64,000 nucleotides of DNA from Paludibacteraceae bacterium (lineage in GTDB: Bacteria; Bacteroidota; Bacteroidia; Bacteroidales; Paludibacteraceae). The translations under genes and the position numbers were made by a program. Location of the stretch: positions 70,179 through 134,178 of the forward strand of contig JAEDGZ010000001.1 of NCBI GenBank assembly GCA_016297215.1. The letters are read 5' to 3'. The notes beneath the pieces were generated by a model. The model worked only from the letters and a program-made list of their open reading frames with translations. It did not search any database and was not told the origin of the DNA. This document shows, piece by piece, positions 56,852 through 64,000 of this stretch (its first letter is position 1; the number at the start of each line of letters is the position of its first letter).

Positions 56852-57417
56852 AGTTTCTCCACGCGATGAAGTCCGTGCTTGCTGCCTGCCACATACGAGG
56901 TGGGGGGCTGGTTCTCACGAATCAAGTTATCCAAATACATCGGTTGCCCGAGCAAGAAGCAAGCCGCCTCGAAGCGGTCGCCCACACGCAGTTTGCTGTT
57001 CTCCTGCTCCTCCACCACGTAGCGCAGTCTGCCCTCGTAGCGCACCACGCAACGGCGGTTGGGCAACCATGCCAGCAGCACGCGGTCGCCCGCCTGCAAC
57101 TCGCCCGTGCGTATGCCTTCGCCCGTGAAGGTGTCCGACTCTGTGCCGCCCGCGGCTGCAAGGTGCGCCAGATAGTGCTCCCAGTCGGCATAGCCTACAT
57201 ACTGAGACAGCAGCGTGAGCGTAGTCCGATGCACCGCCTCGCCGGCATCTACATAGCCCCACAGACGCTTCAGCGTGGAGGAAGAGAGTGTGGCATGGGT
57301 CTTGTCCCACACCTCCAAAGAGAGCCTGTCAAAATCGGCGGGAGAGCATATACGTCGTCCTAACTTGCGTTCCACATCCAGCCGCAGTTGTTGCACTTCG
57401 GGAGTTGACTTTTCCAT
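56848..57417 (-). CDS. Probable DNA-binding partner of the kinase
   Basis: The 189-residue protein opens with a short helical segment (LDVERKLGRRICSPADFDRL) and SSSTLKRLWGYVDAGEA (about 45-61), a pattern typical of the small helix-turn-helix-like region in Bacteroidota proteins of unknown function. The rest is beta-rich (GDRVLLAWLPNRRCVVRYEG, about 108-127). Its stop overlaps the start of the kinase gene, so the two are translated together. Phosphorylation of this protein by the kinase is inference. Confidence 0.6.
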   Translation of the reverse strand: MEKSTPEVQQLRLDVERKLGRRICSPADFDRLSLEVWDKTHATLSSSTLKRLWGYVDAGEAVHRTTLTLLSQYVGYADWEHYLAHLAAAGGTESDTFTGEGIRTGELQAGDRVLLAWLPNRRCVVRYEGRLRYVVEEQENSKLRVGDRFEAACFLLGQPMYLDNLIRENQPPTSYVAGSKHGLHRVEKL

Positions 57418-57423
57418 GATGGT

Positions 57424-57879
57424 CTATGGCTGAATGGTTAATATGCGGTCGCCGTTGTCTTGCACCTCTATCCGTATCTGCACGGTGTCCTCAGGGAGCA
57501 ATGGCGCTATCATCTCGGGCCACTCAATGAAACAGTAGTTGCCCGAATAGAGATACTCCTCCGCGCCGAAGTCCTGCGCCTCGCGCAAGTCCTTCAGTCG
57601 GTAGCAGTCGAAATGATATACCTCGCCGGAGTAGGGCACCTGCACATCGTACACGTTGACGATGGCAAACGTGGGGCTGTTCACTACATCCATCGTGCCC
57701 ATGTCCTCGCAGAGTTGTTTGATGAAGGTGGTTTTGCCTGCTCCCATGTTGCCATGGAAGGCAAAGACACGATGAGGCGCTGTCTGCAACAGCACATCCG
57801 TTGTCTTCACCTCCTCTCCCTGCTCATTGACCAAGAAAAGCCCCTTTTCGGGGGTCATTTTTACTGTATAAGTGTTCAT
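57424..57879 (-). CDS. tsaE: tRNA threonylcarbamoyladenosine biosynthesis ATPase TsaE
   Basis: TsaE is the ATPase of the TsaBDE complex that makes t6A37. The 151-residue protein has Walker A as FHGNMGAGKTTFIKQL (about 38-53), the switch SPTFAIVNVY (about 66-75) and HFDCYRLKDLREAQDFGAEEYL (about 86-108), and IEWPEMI. It precedes the DNA-binding-like gene by 6 bases on the minus strand. Confidence 0.95.
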   Translation of the reverse strand: MNTYTVKMTPEKGLFLVNEQGEEVKTTDVLLQTAPHRVFAFHGNMGAGKTTFIKQLCEDMGTMDVVNSPTFAIVNVYDVQVPYSGEVYHFDCYRLKDLREAQDFGAEEYLYSGNYCFIEWPEMIAPLLPEDTVQIRIEVQDNGDRILTIQP

Positions 57880-57901
57880 AGTCGTGAAAAATATGCGATT
57901 C

Positions 57902-59722
57902 TCAGAGGGTTATTTTTGCCTGAAAATACTCGTAAAGCATTGAACCTCTTTTCGTTCCGAGCAATTCCACCCACTCGTCCAATTTGGCTGAACCAGCACG
58001 CTTCACAGAGCCGAAATGTTGCAGTATTTTCTGCTTGGTAGTAGGTCCAACTCCCTGAATATCATCTAATTGACTCTTTATTTGTGCTTTGCTGCGCTTC
58101 TGTTTGTGGTAGGAGATGGCAAATCTGTGCACCTCATCCTGTATCTGTGTGAGCAGACGGAACACCTCGCTCGTTACAGGCATCTGTACCTCCACCGGCG
58201 GGAAGCCGTAGAGCAGCGTCTGAGTACGGTGCTTATCGTTCTTCTTCAGTCCGGCGATAGGGATACGTAAGCCTAACTGGTCTTCCACCGCCTCGCGGAT
58301 AGCGTGCATCTGTCCGATGCCACCGTCGGCTATTATCAGGTCGGGCAACTTACCTCCTTCTTCCACCACGCGGCTATACCTGCGACGCACCACCTCGCGC
58401 ATACTTGCGTAGTCATCGGCACCTTCCACCGTCTTTATCTCAAACCGCTTATAGTCTTGCTTGCTCGGCTTCGCCATCCGAAAGACCACACATCCCGCCA
58501 CGGCGTTGGTACCGTTGATGTTAGAGTTGTCGAAACTGTCGATGAGAGCGGGTAGAGTAGGGAGGTTAAGCAGTTTCTGCAGTTCGCTTAGGATGCGCAC
58601 CGCGCGCTGCTCGGGGTTGAGTTTGTCCGCCTGCTTGATACGGTCGAGTTTGTACTGCCGCACGTTCTGCATGGCGAGGTCCAGCAGTTTCTTCTTGTCC
58701 CCGTTCACTGCGATATAGACATGCAAGGTTTCGTCGAATCCATCGGGGATAAAGGGCACTATCACCTCGCGCGTAGTGCTCCCTAACTGCTCGCGCAGTT
58801 CCATCATACCCATCGCCAATATCTCCTCACACGCCTCATCCAAGCGCTTCTTGTACTCGATAGTCTGTCCCTGCACGATACTGCCATTATGCACATGCAG
58901 CATGGAGATATACACATTATCGCCCTGTTCATCGTAGCCGAACACATCCACATCGCCTGCGGAACTATTGGTGATGATGGTCTTGCTGCAGAACTGCCGC
59001 AGCAATTCCAACTTCTCTTTCTCGCGCTGTGCTTCCTCAAACTTCATCTCTGCCGCCAGACGATACATCTCCTCCTCTATCTGCCGACTTATCTCGTGCC
59101 CATCGCCTCGGATAATCTTACGCGCCTGCGTAACCCACAGCGCATACTGCTCCCGACTGACTTTCTGCTCGCATATTCCGCAGCAGGTTTTGAGATGGTA
59201 CTTCAAGCACACTTTGAACTTCCCCCGCTCGATTTGCTCCGCTGTCATCGGCATGTTGCAACTCCGGATGGGGAACAACTTGTGGATAAGTTCAATCATC
59301 AAATCCACCGTATTTCCGAAACTATACGGACCGTAGTAGTCGCCCCATTTCTTGTTGATGGTGCGCGTCTTGAAGATGCGAGGGTAGGGTTCTCGCGTGA
59401 TGCAGATACTGGGATACGACTTGCCGTCTTTGAGCAGGATGTTGTAGTGCGGCTGGTACTTCTTGATGAGGTTGTTCTCCAGCAGGAAAGCATCCTGCTC
59501 CGAGTCCACCACTACATAGCGTATATCCGCAATATGCGCCACCAGTTGGCGCGTTTTGCTGCTTTGATGGTCTTTCTGGAAATAACTATTCACTCGTCTA
59601 TGCAGGTTCTTGGCTTTACCCACATAGATGATCTCCCCCTCGCTGTTGAAGTACTGATACACGCCCGGATTTTGCGGGATACGCTGGAGGAGCGAGGCAA
59701 TATGCTGCGACTGCTTATCCAA
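57902..59722 (-). CDS. uvrC: Excinuclease ABC subunit C
   Basis: UvrC makes both incisions in nucleotide excision repair. The 606-residue protein has the GIY-YIG domain (NPGVYQYFNSEGEIIYVGKA, about 16-35), the UVR motif region (RQIEEEMYRLAAEMKFEEAQ), the C-terminal RNase H-like nuclease (DSFDNSNINGTNAVAGCVVF, LIIADGGIGQ) and the helix-hairpin-helix end (DDIQGVGPTTKQKILQHFGS). The start is TTG at 59722, the first codon after an in-frame TAA; the apt stop is 3 bases upstream, so translation is coupled. Confidence 0.96.
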   Translation of the reverse strand: MDKQSQHIASLLQRIPQNPGVYQYFNSEGEIIYVGKAKNLHRRVNSYFQKDHQSSKTRQLVAHIADIRYVVVDSEQDAFLLENNLIKKYQPHYNILLKDGKSYPSICITREPYPRIFKTRTINKKWGDYYGPYSFGNTVDLMIELIHKLFPIRSCNMPMTAEQIERGKFKVCLKYHLKTCCGICEQKVSREQYALWVTQARKIIRGDGHEISRQIEEEMYRLAAEMKFEEAQREKEKLELLRQFCSKTIITNSSAGDVDVFGYDEQGDNVYISMLHVHNGSIVQGQTIEYKKRLDEACEEILAMGMMELREQLGSTTREVIVPFIPDGFDETLHVYIAVNGDKKKLLDLAMQNVRQYKLDRIKQADKLNPEQRAVRILSELQKLLNLPTLPALIDSFDNSNINGTNAVAGCVVFRMAKPSKQDYKRFEIKTVEGADDYASMREVVRRRYSRVVEEGGKLPDLIIADGGIGQMHAIREAVEDQLGLRIPIAGLKKNDKHRTQTLLYGFPPVEVQMPVTSEVFRLLTQIQDEVHRFAISYHKQKRSKAQIKSQLDDIQGVGPTTKQKILQHFGSVKRAGSAKLDEWVELLGTKRGSMLYEYFQAKITL

Positions 59723-59725
59723 AAC

Positions 59726-60256
59726 TTACATATGGATAAGGGAATTTACTTGTGCCCCTTTCTCCAACAGTTCGCGACCGTTCAGGAAGTCCAGTTCGAT
59801 AAGGAAGTTGACATACACTTTCTTCACGCCAAACTTCTTCACCAACTCTATCGCTGCCGCCATAGTGCCGCCCGTTGCCAAAAGGTCGTCGTGAAGCAGC
59901 ACTACATCGTCTGCCGAGAGAGCGTCTTTGTGAATCTGAATGGTGTCCACGCCATACTCCTTTTGGTAACTAATCTCCACCGTCTCTGCGGGCAATTTGC
60001 CGGGCTTGCGGATAGGCACAAAGCCCACGCCTAACTCCATAGCCACTGCCGGCGCAATGATAAACCCGCGCGACTCAACGCCCACAATCTTGGTAATTCC
60101 TTTGTTTTTGTAGAGGTTCACCATTTCATCGCGCATCCAGCGCAAGCACTCCGGCTGCTGCAAAGCCGTGGTAATGTCTTTGAACTGAATACCCTTCACC
60201 GGAAAATCAGGGATGTTCCGAATCTGCAGTTTTACTTCTTCTGCTGTCATAACCAA
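59726..60256 (-). CDS. apt: Adenine phosphoribosyltransferase
   Basis: Apt salvages adenine with PRPP to AMP. The 176-residue protein has IPDFPVKGIQFKDITTAL (about 14-31), VESRGFIIAPAVAMELG (about 59-75) and the PRPP-binding motif VVLLHDDLLATGGTMAAAI (about 119-137). A parS-like site and a short AT-rich spacer lie between it and mnmG. Confidence 0.96.
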   Translation of the reverse strand: MVMTAEEVKLQIRNIPDFPVKGIQFKDITTALQQPECLRWMRDEMVNLYKNKGITKIVGVESRGFIIAPAVAMELGVGFVPIRKPGKLPAETVEISYQKEYGVDTIQIHKDALSADDVVLLHDDLLATGGTMAAAIELVKKFGVKKVYVNFLIELDFLNGRELLEKGAQVNSLIHM

Positions 60257-60322
60257 ATAGTTAATAGTTATATTGTTAATAATTCATATCTCCGTTTGAG
60301 CAAGAATGCTTCTTTTGCAAAA

Positions 60323-60338
60323 TGTTCCACGTGAAACA
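60323..60338. promoter_or_regulatory. Perfect parS site
   Basis: TGTTCCACGTGAAACA matches the bacterial parS consensus TGTTNCACGTGAAACA at every fixed position. It sits one base after the mnmG stop codon, between mnmG and apt. ParB binds such sites near the origin for chromosome partitioning; parA and parB themselves are not in the window. Confidence 0.88.
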
Positions 60339-60339
60339 T

Positions 60340-62214
60340 TTATCTCCCCATTAGCACTAATAGTACACTAATATCGTTGGGGCTCACCCCGGGAATACGG
60401 CTCGCTTCGCCGATAGTGGCAGGTCGAATGCGAGATAGTTTTTGCCGCGCCTCAGTGGAAAGGGATTGCAGGCTATTGTAATCAAAAGATGCAGGTATGG
60501 CTATTCTGTCCAACCGCTGCAACTTCTCCGCTGCTAGCTGTTCGCGACGGATATATCCCTCATATTTGATATTTATCTCCGTGCTTTCTACTACCTCTTC
60601 TCTTGCTCTTTTGATACAAGAAATCTTTTCCTGCAAGTCAGGTACCACATTGACAAAGTCTGAGAGACTTACTTGTGGTCGGAGTACCAAATCGATTAGT
60701 TTGGTGGTCTGCTGGAGTGGGGTAGCACCTACCGACTCTAAATAGGTATTCACTACTGCCGGCTTCACACTGTTATCTCGGAGATAGTCGGTCAACATGG
60801 CGATGGCGTCATGCTTCTCGGTATAGAGTTGGTAGCGATACGAGTCTACCAAACCTAATCGATACGCACGCTCGGTAAGACGCGTGTCGGCATTGTCTTG
60901 CCGAAGCAAGATACGGTGCTCGGCTCTGGAAGTGAACATACGATAGGGTTCGTCCACACCTTTATTCACCAAGTCGTCTATCAACACGCCGATATACGAT
61001 TCGTCTCGTGCCATCGTAAAGGGCTCACCTCCGTGCACATTCTGATGGGCATTGATACCTGCCACAATCCCTTGCCCTGCTGCCTCCTCATAACCTGTGG
61101 TACCATTGATTTGTCCGGCAAAGAAAAGGTTGGCGATTTTCTTCGTTTCCAACGTGTGTTTGAGTTGGGTAGGGTCGAAGAAGTCGTACTCTATGGCATA
61201 GCCCGGGCGATAGAGTACTACGTCCTCTAAACCTTTCACCGTGCGCAGCGCTTGCCACTGTATCTGCCATGGCAGACTGGACGAGAAACCGTTGACATAG
61301 TACTCGTTGCTATCAACCCCCTCGGGCTCCAAGAAGAGTTGGTGGGCATCTTTGTCGGCAAAGGTAACAATCTTCGTCTCAATGCTGGGGCAATAGCGGG
61401 GACCAATGCTCTTTATTTGTCCGTTGAACAGGGGAGAATCTGCCAATCCTTTACGCAACACATCATGCGTGGTTGGATTGGTGTAGGTTATCCAACAACT
61501 CATCTGCTTCAGCCCACGGCTGACGGTATCGAGATAGGAGAATCGGTGCCAATCATGGTCGCCCTGTTGCTCCGTCATTTCTTCAAAATGAATGCTGCGT
61601 TTATCCACGCGCGCAGGGGTGCCTGTTTTCATTCTATCCGCGGTGAAACCGAGAGAAATCAGTTGCTCGGTGATTCCCGTAGAGGCAGGTTCTGCCACCC
61701 GTCCGCCGGAGAGTTGTGTGCGACCGAAATGGAGCAAGCCGTTCAGGAAGGTGCCGTTGGTGAGCACCACGGCGCGGGCGTGCATCTCAATGCCAAGGGC
61801 GGTTTTCACCCCACAGACGGAGTTATCTTTAATAAGCAATTCATATACTACATCCTGCCATATATGGAGGTTGTCGGTCGATGAGAGCGTGGCAACCCAT
61901 TCCTCAATGAAGTGTTTGCGGTCGCTTTGGCTGCGCGGGCTCCACATAGCGGGTCCCTTGCTGCGATTGAGCATACGAAACTGGATAGCACTGCGGTCGG
62001 TGATTTGCCCCATCTGACCGCCAATCGCGTCAATCTCGCGCACTATCTGTCCTTTTGCGATGCCCCCCACGGCAGGGTTGCAACTCATCTGCCCAATCTT
62101 ATTCATATCCATCGTGATGAGCAGGGTCTTGCTACCCAAGCGCGCGGCAGCGCTCGCTGCCTCGCAACCGGCATGACCGGCACCCACCACTATGACATCA
62201 TATGAGAAATCCAT
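60340..62214 (-). CDS. mnmG: tRNA uridine-5-carboxymethylaminomethyl modification enzyme MnmG
   Basis: MnmG (GidA) with MnmE modifies the wobble uridine of several tRNAs and uses FAD. The 624-residue protein has the FAD motif DVIVVGAGHAGCEAASAAARLG (about 5-26), CNPAVGGIAKG (about 47), SRGxKG-like RMLNRSKGPAMWSPR, GTFLNG, GRVAEPASTGITE, PRYCPSIETKIVTF and GYEEAAGQG. It comes after rodA on the minus strand. Its position beside parS fits the frequent origin-proximal place of gidA. Confidence 0.97.
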   Translation of the reverse strand: MDFSYDVIVVGAGHAGCEAASAAARLGSKTLLITMDMNKIGQMSCNPAVGGIAKGQIVREIDAIGGQMGQITDRSAIQFRMLNRSKGPAMWSPRSQSDRKHFIEEWVATLSSTDNLHIWQDVVYELLIKDNSVCGVKTALGIEMHARAVVLTNGTFLNGLLHFGRTQLSGGRVAEPASTGITEQLISLGFTADRMKTGTPARVDKRSIHFEEMTEQQGDHDWHRFSYLDTVSRGLKQMSCWITYTNPTTHDVLRKGLADSPLFNGQIKSIGPRYCPSIETKIVTFADKDAHQLFLEPEGVDSNEYYVNGFSSSLPWQIQWQALRTVKGLEDVVLYRPGYAIEYDFFDPTQLKHTLETKKIANLFFAGQINGTTGYEEAAGQGIVAGINAHQNVHGGEPFTMARDESYIGVLIDDLVNKGVDEPYRMFTSRAEHRILLRQDNADTRLTERAYRLGLVDSYRYQLYTEKHDAIAMLTDYLRDNSVKPAVVNTYLESVGATPLQQTTKLIDLVLRPQVSLSDFVNVVPDLQEKISCIKRAREEVVESTEINIKYEGYIRREQLAAEKLQRLDRIAIPASFDYNSLQSLSTEARQKLSRIRPATIGEASRIPGVSPNDISVLLVLMGR

Positions 62215-62219
62215 TTTTT

Positions 62220-62310
62220 TATAATTAAGAATTTTGAATTAAGAATTATGAGTCCTCATACTCTGACCACTTGCCACTAATCACTGTCCACTAACCACTG
62301 ACCACTATCA
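62220..62310. repeat. AATTAAG array and TNNCCAC heptamer array up to the rodA stop
   Basis: About three AATTAAGA heptamers (62222-62250) are followed by TGACCAC, TTGCCAC, TAATCAC, TGTCCAC, TAACCAC, TGACCAC in phase (62264-62305), then TATCA, whose TCA is the rodA stop codon on the minus strand. The array class is the one inserted in the TPR and DUF3298 genes. Confidence 0.88.
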
Positions 62311-63771
62311 ATTTAGTTTCTCCATTTGGGCGGCATCCAGTCGGAGCATGATGAAAAGGAGTATAGTGAAGCCCCATAGGGAACTGCCGCCGTAGCTGAA
62401 GAAGGGTAGGGGAATGCCGATGACAGGGAGCAAACCTAACACCATACCCACGTTGATAGTGAGGTGGAAAAGAAAGATACTTGCCACCGAATAAGCATAT
62501 ATTTGACTGAACTTATCTTTCTGCCGCTCGGCTATCTTGATGATGCGTAGGATGAAGCACAGATAGACTATTAGCACGCCCACCGAGCCCAAGAAGCCCC
62601 ATTCTTCGCCCACGGTACAGAAGATGAAGTCGGTGTCCTGCTCCGGCACGTATTGCAGTTTTGTCTGCGTACCGTTGAGGTAACCTTTCCCGATGAGACC
62701 GCCAGAACCTATCGCTATCTTCGACTGATTGACATTGTAGCCTGCCCCCATGGGGTCCTCCTTCATGCCGAGCAAAACCTCGATACGCACACGCTGGTGC
62801 GGCTGGAGCACTTTAGAAAAGACAAGGTCGCAGGCGTGGGTGTAGCCTATGCAGATAATAGTAAAGACCGCCACCCAAATGAGTTTCGGGCGGCGGTAAT
62901 ATATGCCTTTTCCAAGTGCGTAGAATGTACAAAGAGTGGCTATGGAAACAGAAACATAGTTGAAGTTAATAGGCAGCCATATCGTGAGCAACAAGGCGAT
63001 ACCGTAGAGCAACAGGATAACACCCGCAACGATAAGCATTTCCCACTTGGAGCGACTTTCTCTATCGATGAAACCGAGAAGAATCGCAGTTAGCAAAAGC
63101 ATACACGTAAGCATCCCCACGCTGCCTGCACCTATGGGTAAGGGCGTTGTTCCAAAGCGCACACTGACGATGAATAGCGTAACCGCCGCCACGCAGCACC
63201 ACAGCACGTAGCCGCTCATGCCCTGACGATAGAACACCAGGAGGAATGCCCCGAAGACCAATGCCGAACCCGTCTCCCGCTGCAGCACCATGATGATAAG
63301 CATCGGCACGCCCAAGATAGCAAAAGGTACGATGAGATCGCGCCAACTGCGCAGTTGGTACTCGTATCGCCCCATGTATTTCGCCAGTGCAAGAGCGGTA
63401 ACGCACTTGGCAAACTCAGCCGGCTGGAGGCTGACAGGACCTATGGTAAGCCATGAGAGGGAGCCCTTGATGTCGCGGGCAAGAAAAGGCGTAATAAGGA
63501 GTAGGATGAGCATCGCGCCATACAAGATATACGCGAGTACATCGTATGTTTTGTAGTCAATCATGAGGAGTATTCCCCCCAACACGAGCGAGCCGAGAAT
63601 CCAGACAAACTGCTTTCCGGCACGATGGTTGAAGTCGAAGATACCGGTTTGGTCGAAGGTGTAACTGGCACCGTATATATTGAGCCAACCAAACAAGACG
63701 AGCAATAGGAACATCCCTATTGTCCACCAGTCCACCAACCGGAGCACATTGCTATTTCTGCTACCTCTCAT
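62308..63771 (-). CDS. rodA: Rod-shape-determining protein RodA (SEDS family)
   Basis: RodA polymerises peptidoglycan glycan strands for cell elongation. The 487-residue protein has about ten membrane segments and the SEDS pattern: PVSLQPAEFAKCVTALALAKYM (about 113-134), QRETGSALVFGAFLLVFYRQG, QSKIAIGSGGLIGKGYLNGTQ (about 353-373), VPEQDTDFIFCTVGEEWGFLG and the C-terminal IPLPFFSYGGSSLWGF (about 455-470). The catalytic Asp is in EQDTDF. It has its own promoter, and no mrdA (PBP2) gene stands directly before it here; the partner must lie elsewhere or past the IS. Confidence 0.95.
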   Translation of the reverse strand: MRGSRNSNVLRLVDWWTIGMFLLLVLFGWLNIYGASYTFDQTGIFDFNHRAGKQFVWILGSLVLGGILLMIDYKTYDVLAYILYGAMLILLLITPFLARDIKGSLSWLTIGPVSLQPAEFAKCVTALALAKYMGRYEYQLRSWRDLIVPFAILGVPMLIIMVLQRETGSALVFGAFLLVFYRQGMSGYVLWCCVAAVTLFIVSVRFGTTPLPIGAGSVGMLTCMLLLTAILLGFIDRESRSKWEMLIVAGVILLLYGIALLLTIWLPINFNYVSVSIATLCTFYALGKGIYYRRPKLIWVAVFTIICIGYTHACDLVFSKVLQPHQRVRIEVLLGMKEDPMGAGYNVNQSKIAIGSGGLIGKGYLNGTQTKLQYVPEQDTDFIFCTVGEEWGFLGSVGVLIVYLCFILRIIKIAERQKDKFSQIYAYSVASIFLFHLTINVGMVLGLLPVIGIPLPFFSYGGSSLWGFTILLFIMLRLDAAQMEKLN

Positions 63772-63802
63772 CGCAACCTATTGTATGAAAGCAATTTGGG
63801 TG

Positions 63803-63833
63803 CAAAGTTACGCTTTTTTTTTGGATTGTGCAA
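63803..63833 (-). promoter_or_regulatory. Promoter of rodA
   Basis: TTG at 63833-63831 and TAACTTTG at 63810-63803 on the minus strand, 20 bases apart, about 30 bases before the start. Confidence 0.85.
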
Positions 63834-63860
63834 TAAGAGAGCCTATTTTGTAGGGTATAT

Positions 63861-64000
63861 TTAACATGAACTTGAAATTGTACTGTCTAACAGCAAATGC
63901 AATTTTGTGTGCAAAGTGCGTTCCACCAACGTCAGTATCACACGTTGACGACTATCCACTATCAAATCCATCTCCCAGTCTCCAAAGCGTTTGCCATTGG
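63861..64000 (-). mobile_element. IS30-family transposase, internally deleted copy at the edge (partial)
   Basis: On the minus strand the edge reads NGKRFGDWEMDLIVDSRQ, VILTLVERT, with GDWEMDLI carrying the first catalytic aspartate of the IS30 DDE domain. Right after LVERT the frame passes into the 33-base terminal repeat (63879-63911) that is identical to the one after the true transposase end at 26585-26617, then stops at 63861. So the C-terminal half has been deleted and the catalytic middle is joined straight to the element's end. The front of the element is outside the window. Confidence 0.85.

Noticed and set aside
26585..63911. The shared 33-base sequence as attachment sites of an integrated 37-kb element
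   Set aside because: One copy follows the true end of an IS30 transposase gene, so it is best explained as the IS terminal repeat. The region between is core chromosome.

Overview
The window comes from the chromosome of a Bacteroidota bacterium, most likely a member of the order Bacteroidales that is not one of the common laboratory species. The evidence is: at least nine promoters of the Bacteroidota type (a TTG about 20 bases before TAnnTTTG, usually TACCTTTG); families largely confined to the phylum (DUF3127, DUF4294, DUF4270, a periplasmic-TPR regulator with a C-terminal helix-turn-helix, a type IX secretion tail); and a eukaryal/archaeal-type ProS. The genus cannot be named from the sequence alone. 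Most genes are housekeeping. Base composition is fairly GC-rich in the core and visibly AT-rich at about 9.3-11.9 kb, 26.3-26.9 kb and 43.2-44.4 kb.

Layout. 0-9 kb: end of pgk, a DUF3127 protein, a phosphoesterase, recJ, DUF4294, proS, pdxB and an RsmF-type rRNA methyltransferase. 9.3-11.9 kb: an AT-rich island with an EcoRI-type adenine methyltransferase and a DUF262-HNH nuclease in one operon, a probable restriction-modification or defence unit, preceded by an operator-like palindrome and nested inverted repeats. 12-24 kb: a DEAD-box helicase, an epimerase with a C-terminal zinc-ribbon-like tail, an outer-membrane barrel protein with a large TPR protein, kdsD/kdsA for KDO synthesis, a GH16-like protein and a LOG protein. 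24-34.8 kb: gyrB, an IS30 remnant, an ECF sigma factor cluster, a HIT protein, greA with a small upstream ORF, a small redox-like operon and miaB. 34.9-43.3 kb: tRNA-Pro(GGG), panC, a GT5-like protein, a DUF4270 lipoprotein, mutL and a TPR/OmpA-like lipoprotein. 43.3-51 kb: a repeat-rich spacer, a secreted sialidase-like protein of about 2000 residues and a small protein with a sorting-signal-like tail. 51-64 kb: nadA, corA, rsmA, gtrA-like, a kinase pair, tsaE, uvrC, apt, a perfect parS site, mnmG, rodA and a second, internally deleted IS30 copy at the edge.

The most striking property is the load of short dispersed repeats. There are heptamer arrays of several sequence classes, 9- and 11-base arrays, two hairpin-palindrome families, a repeat of about 100 bases, and a composite element. 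They fill spacers and have also entered genes in frame: pdxB, gyrB, mutL (twice), the large TPR gene (four times), the phosphatase gene at 27-28 kb, the DUF4270 lipoprotein signal peptide, the C-terminus of rsmA and a DUF3298 gene. The parS site next to mnmG suggests that the window lies in the origin-proximal part of the chromosome.
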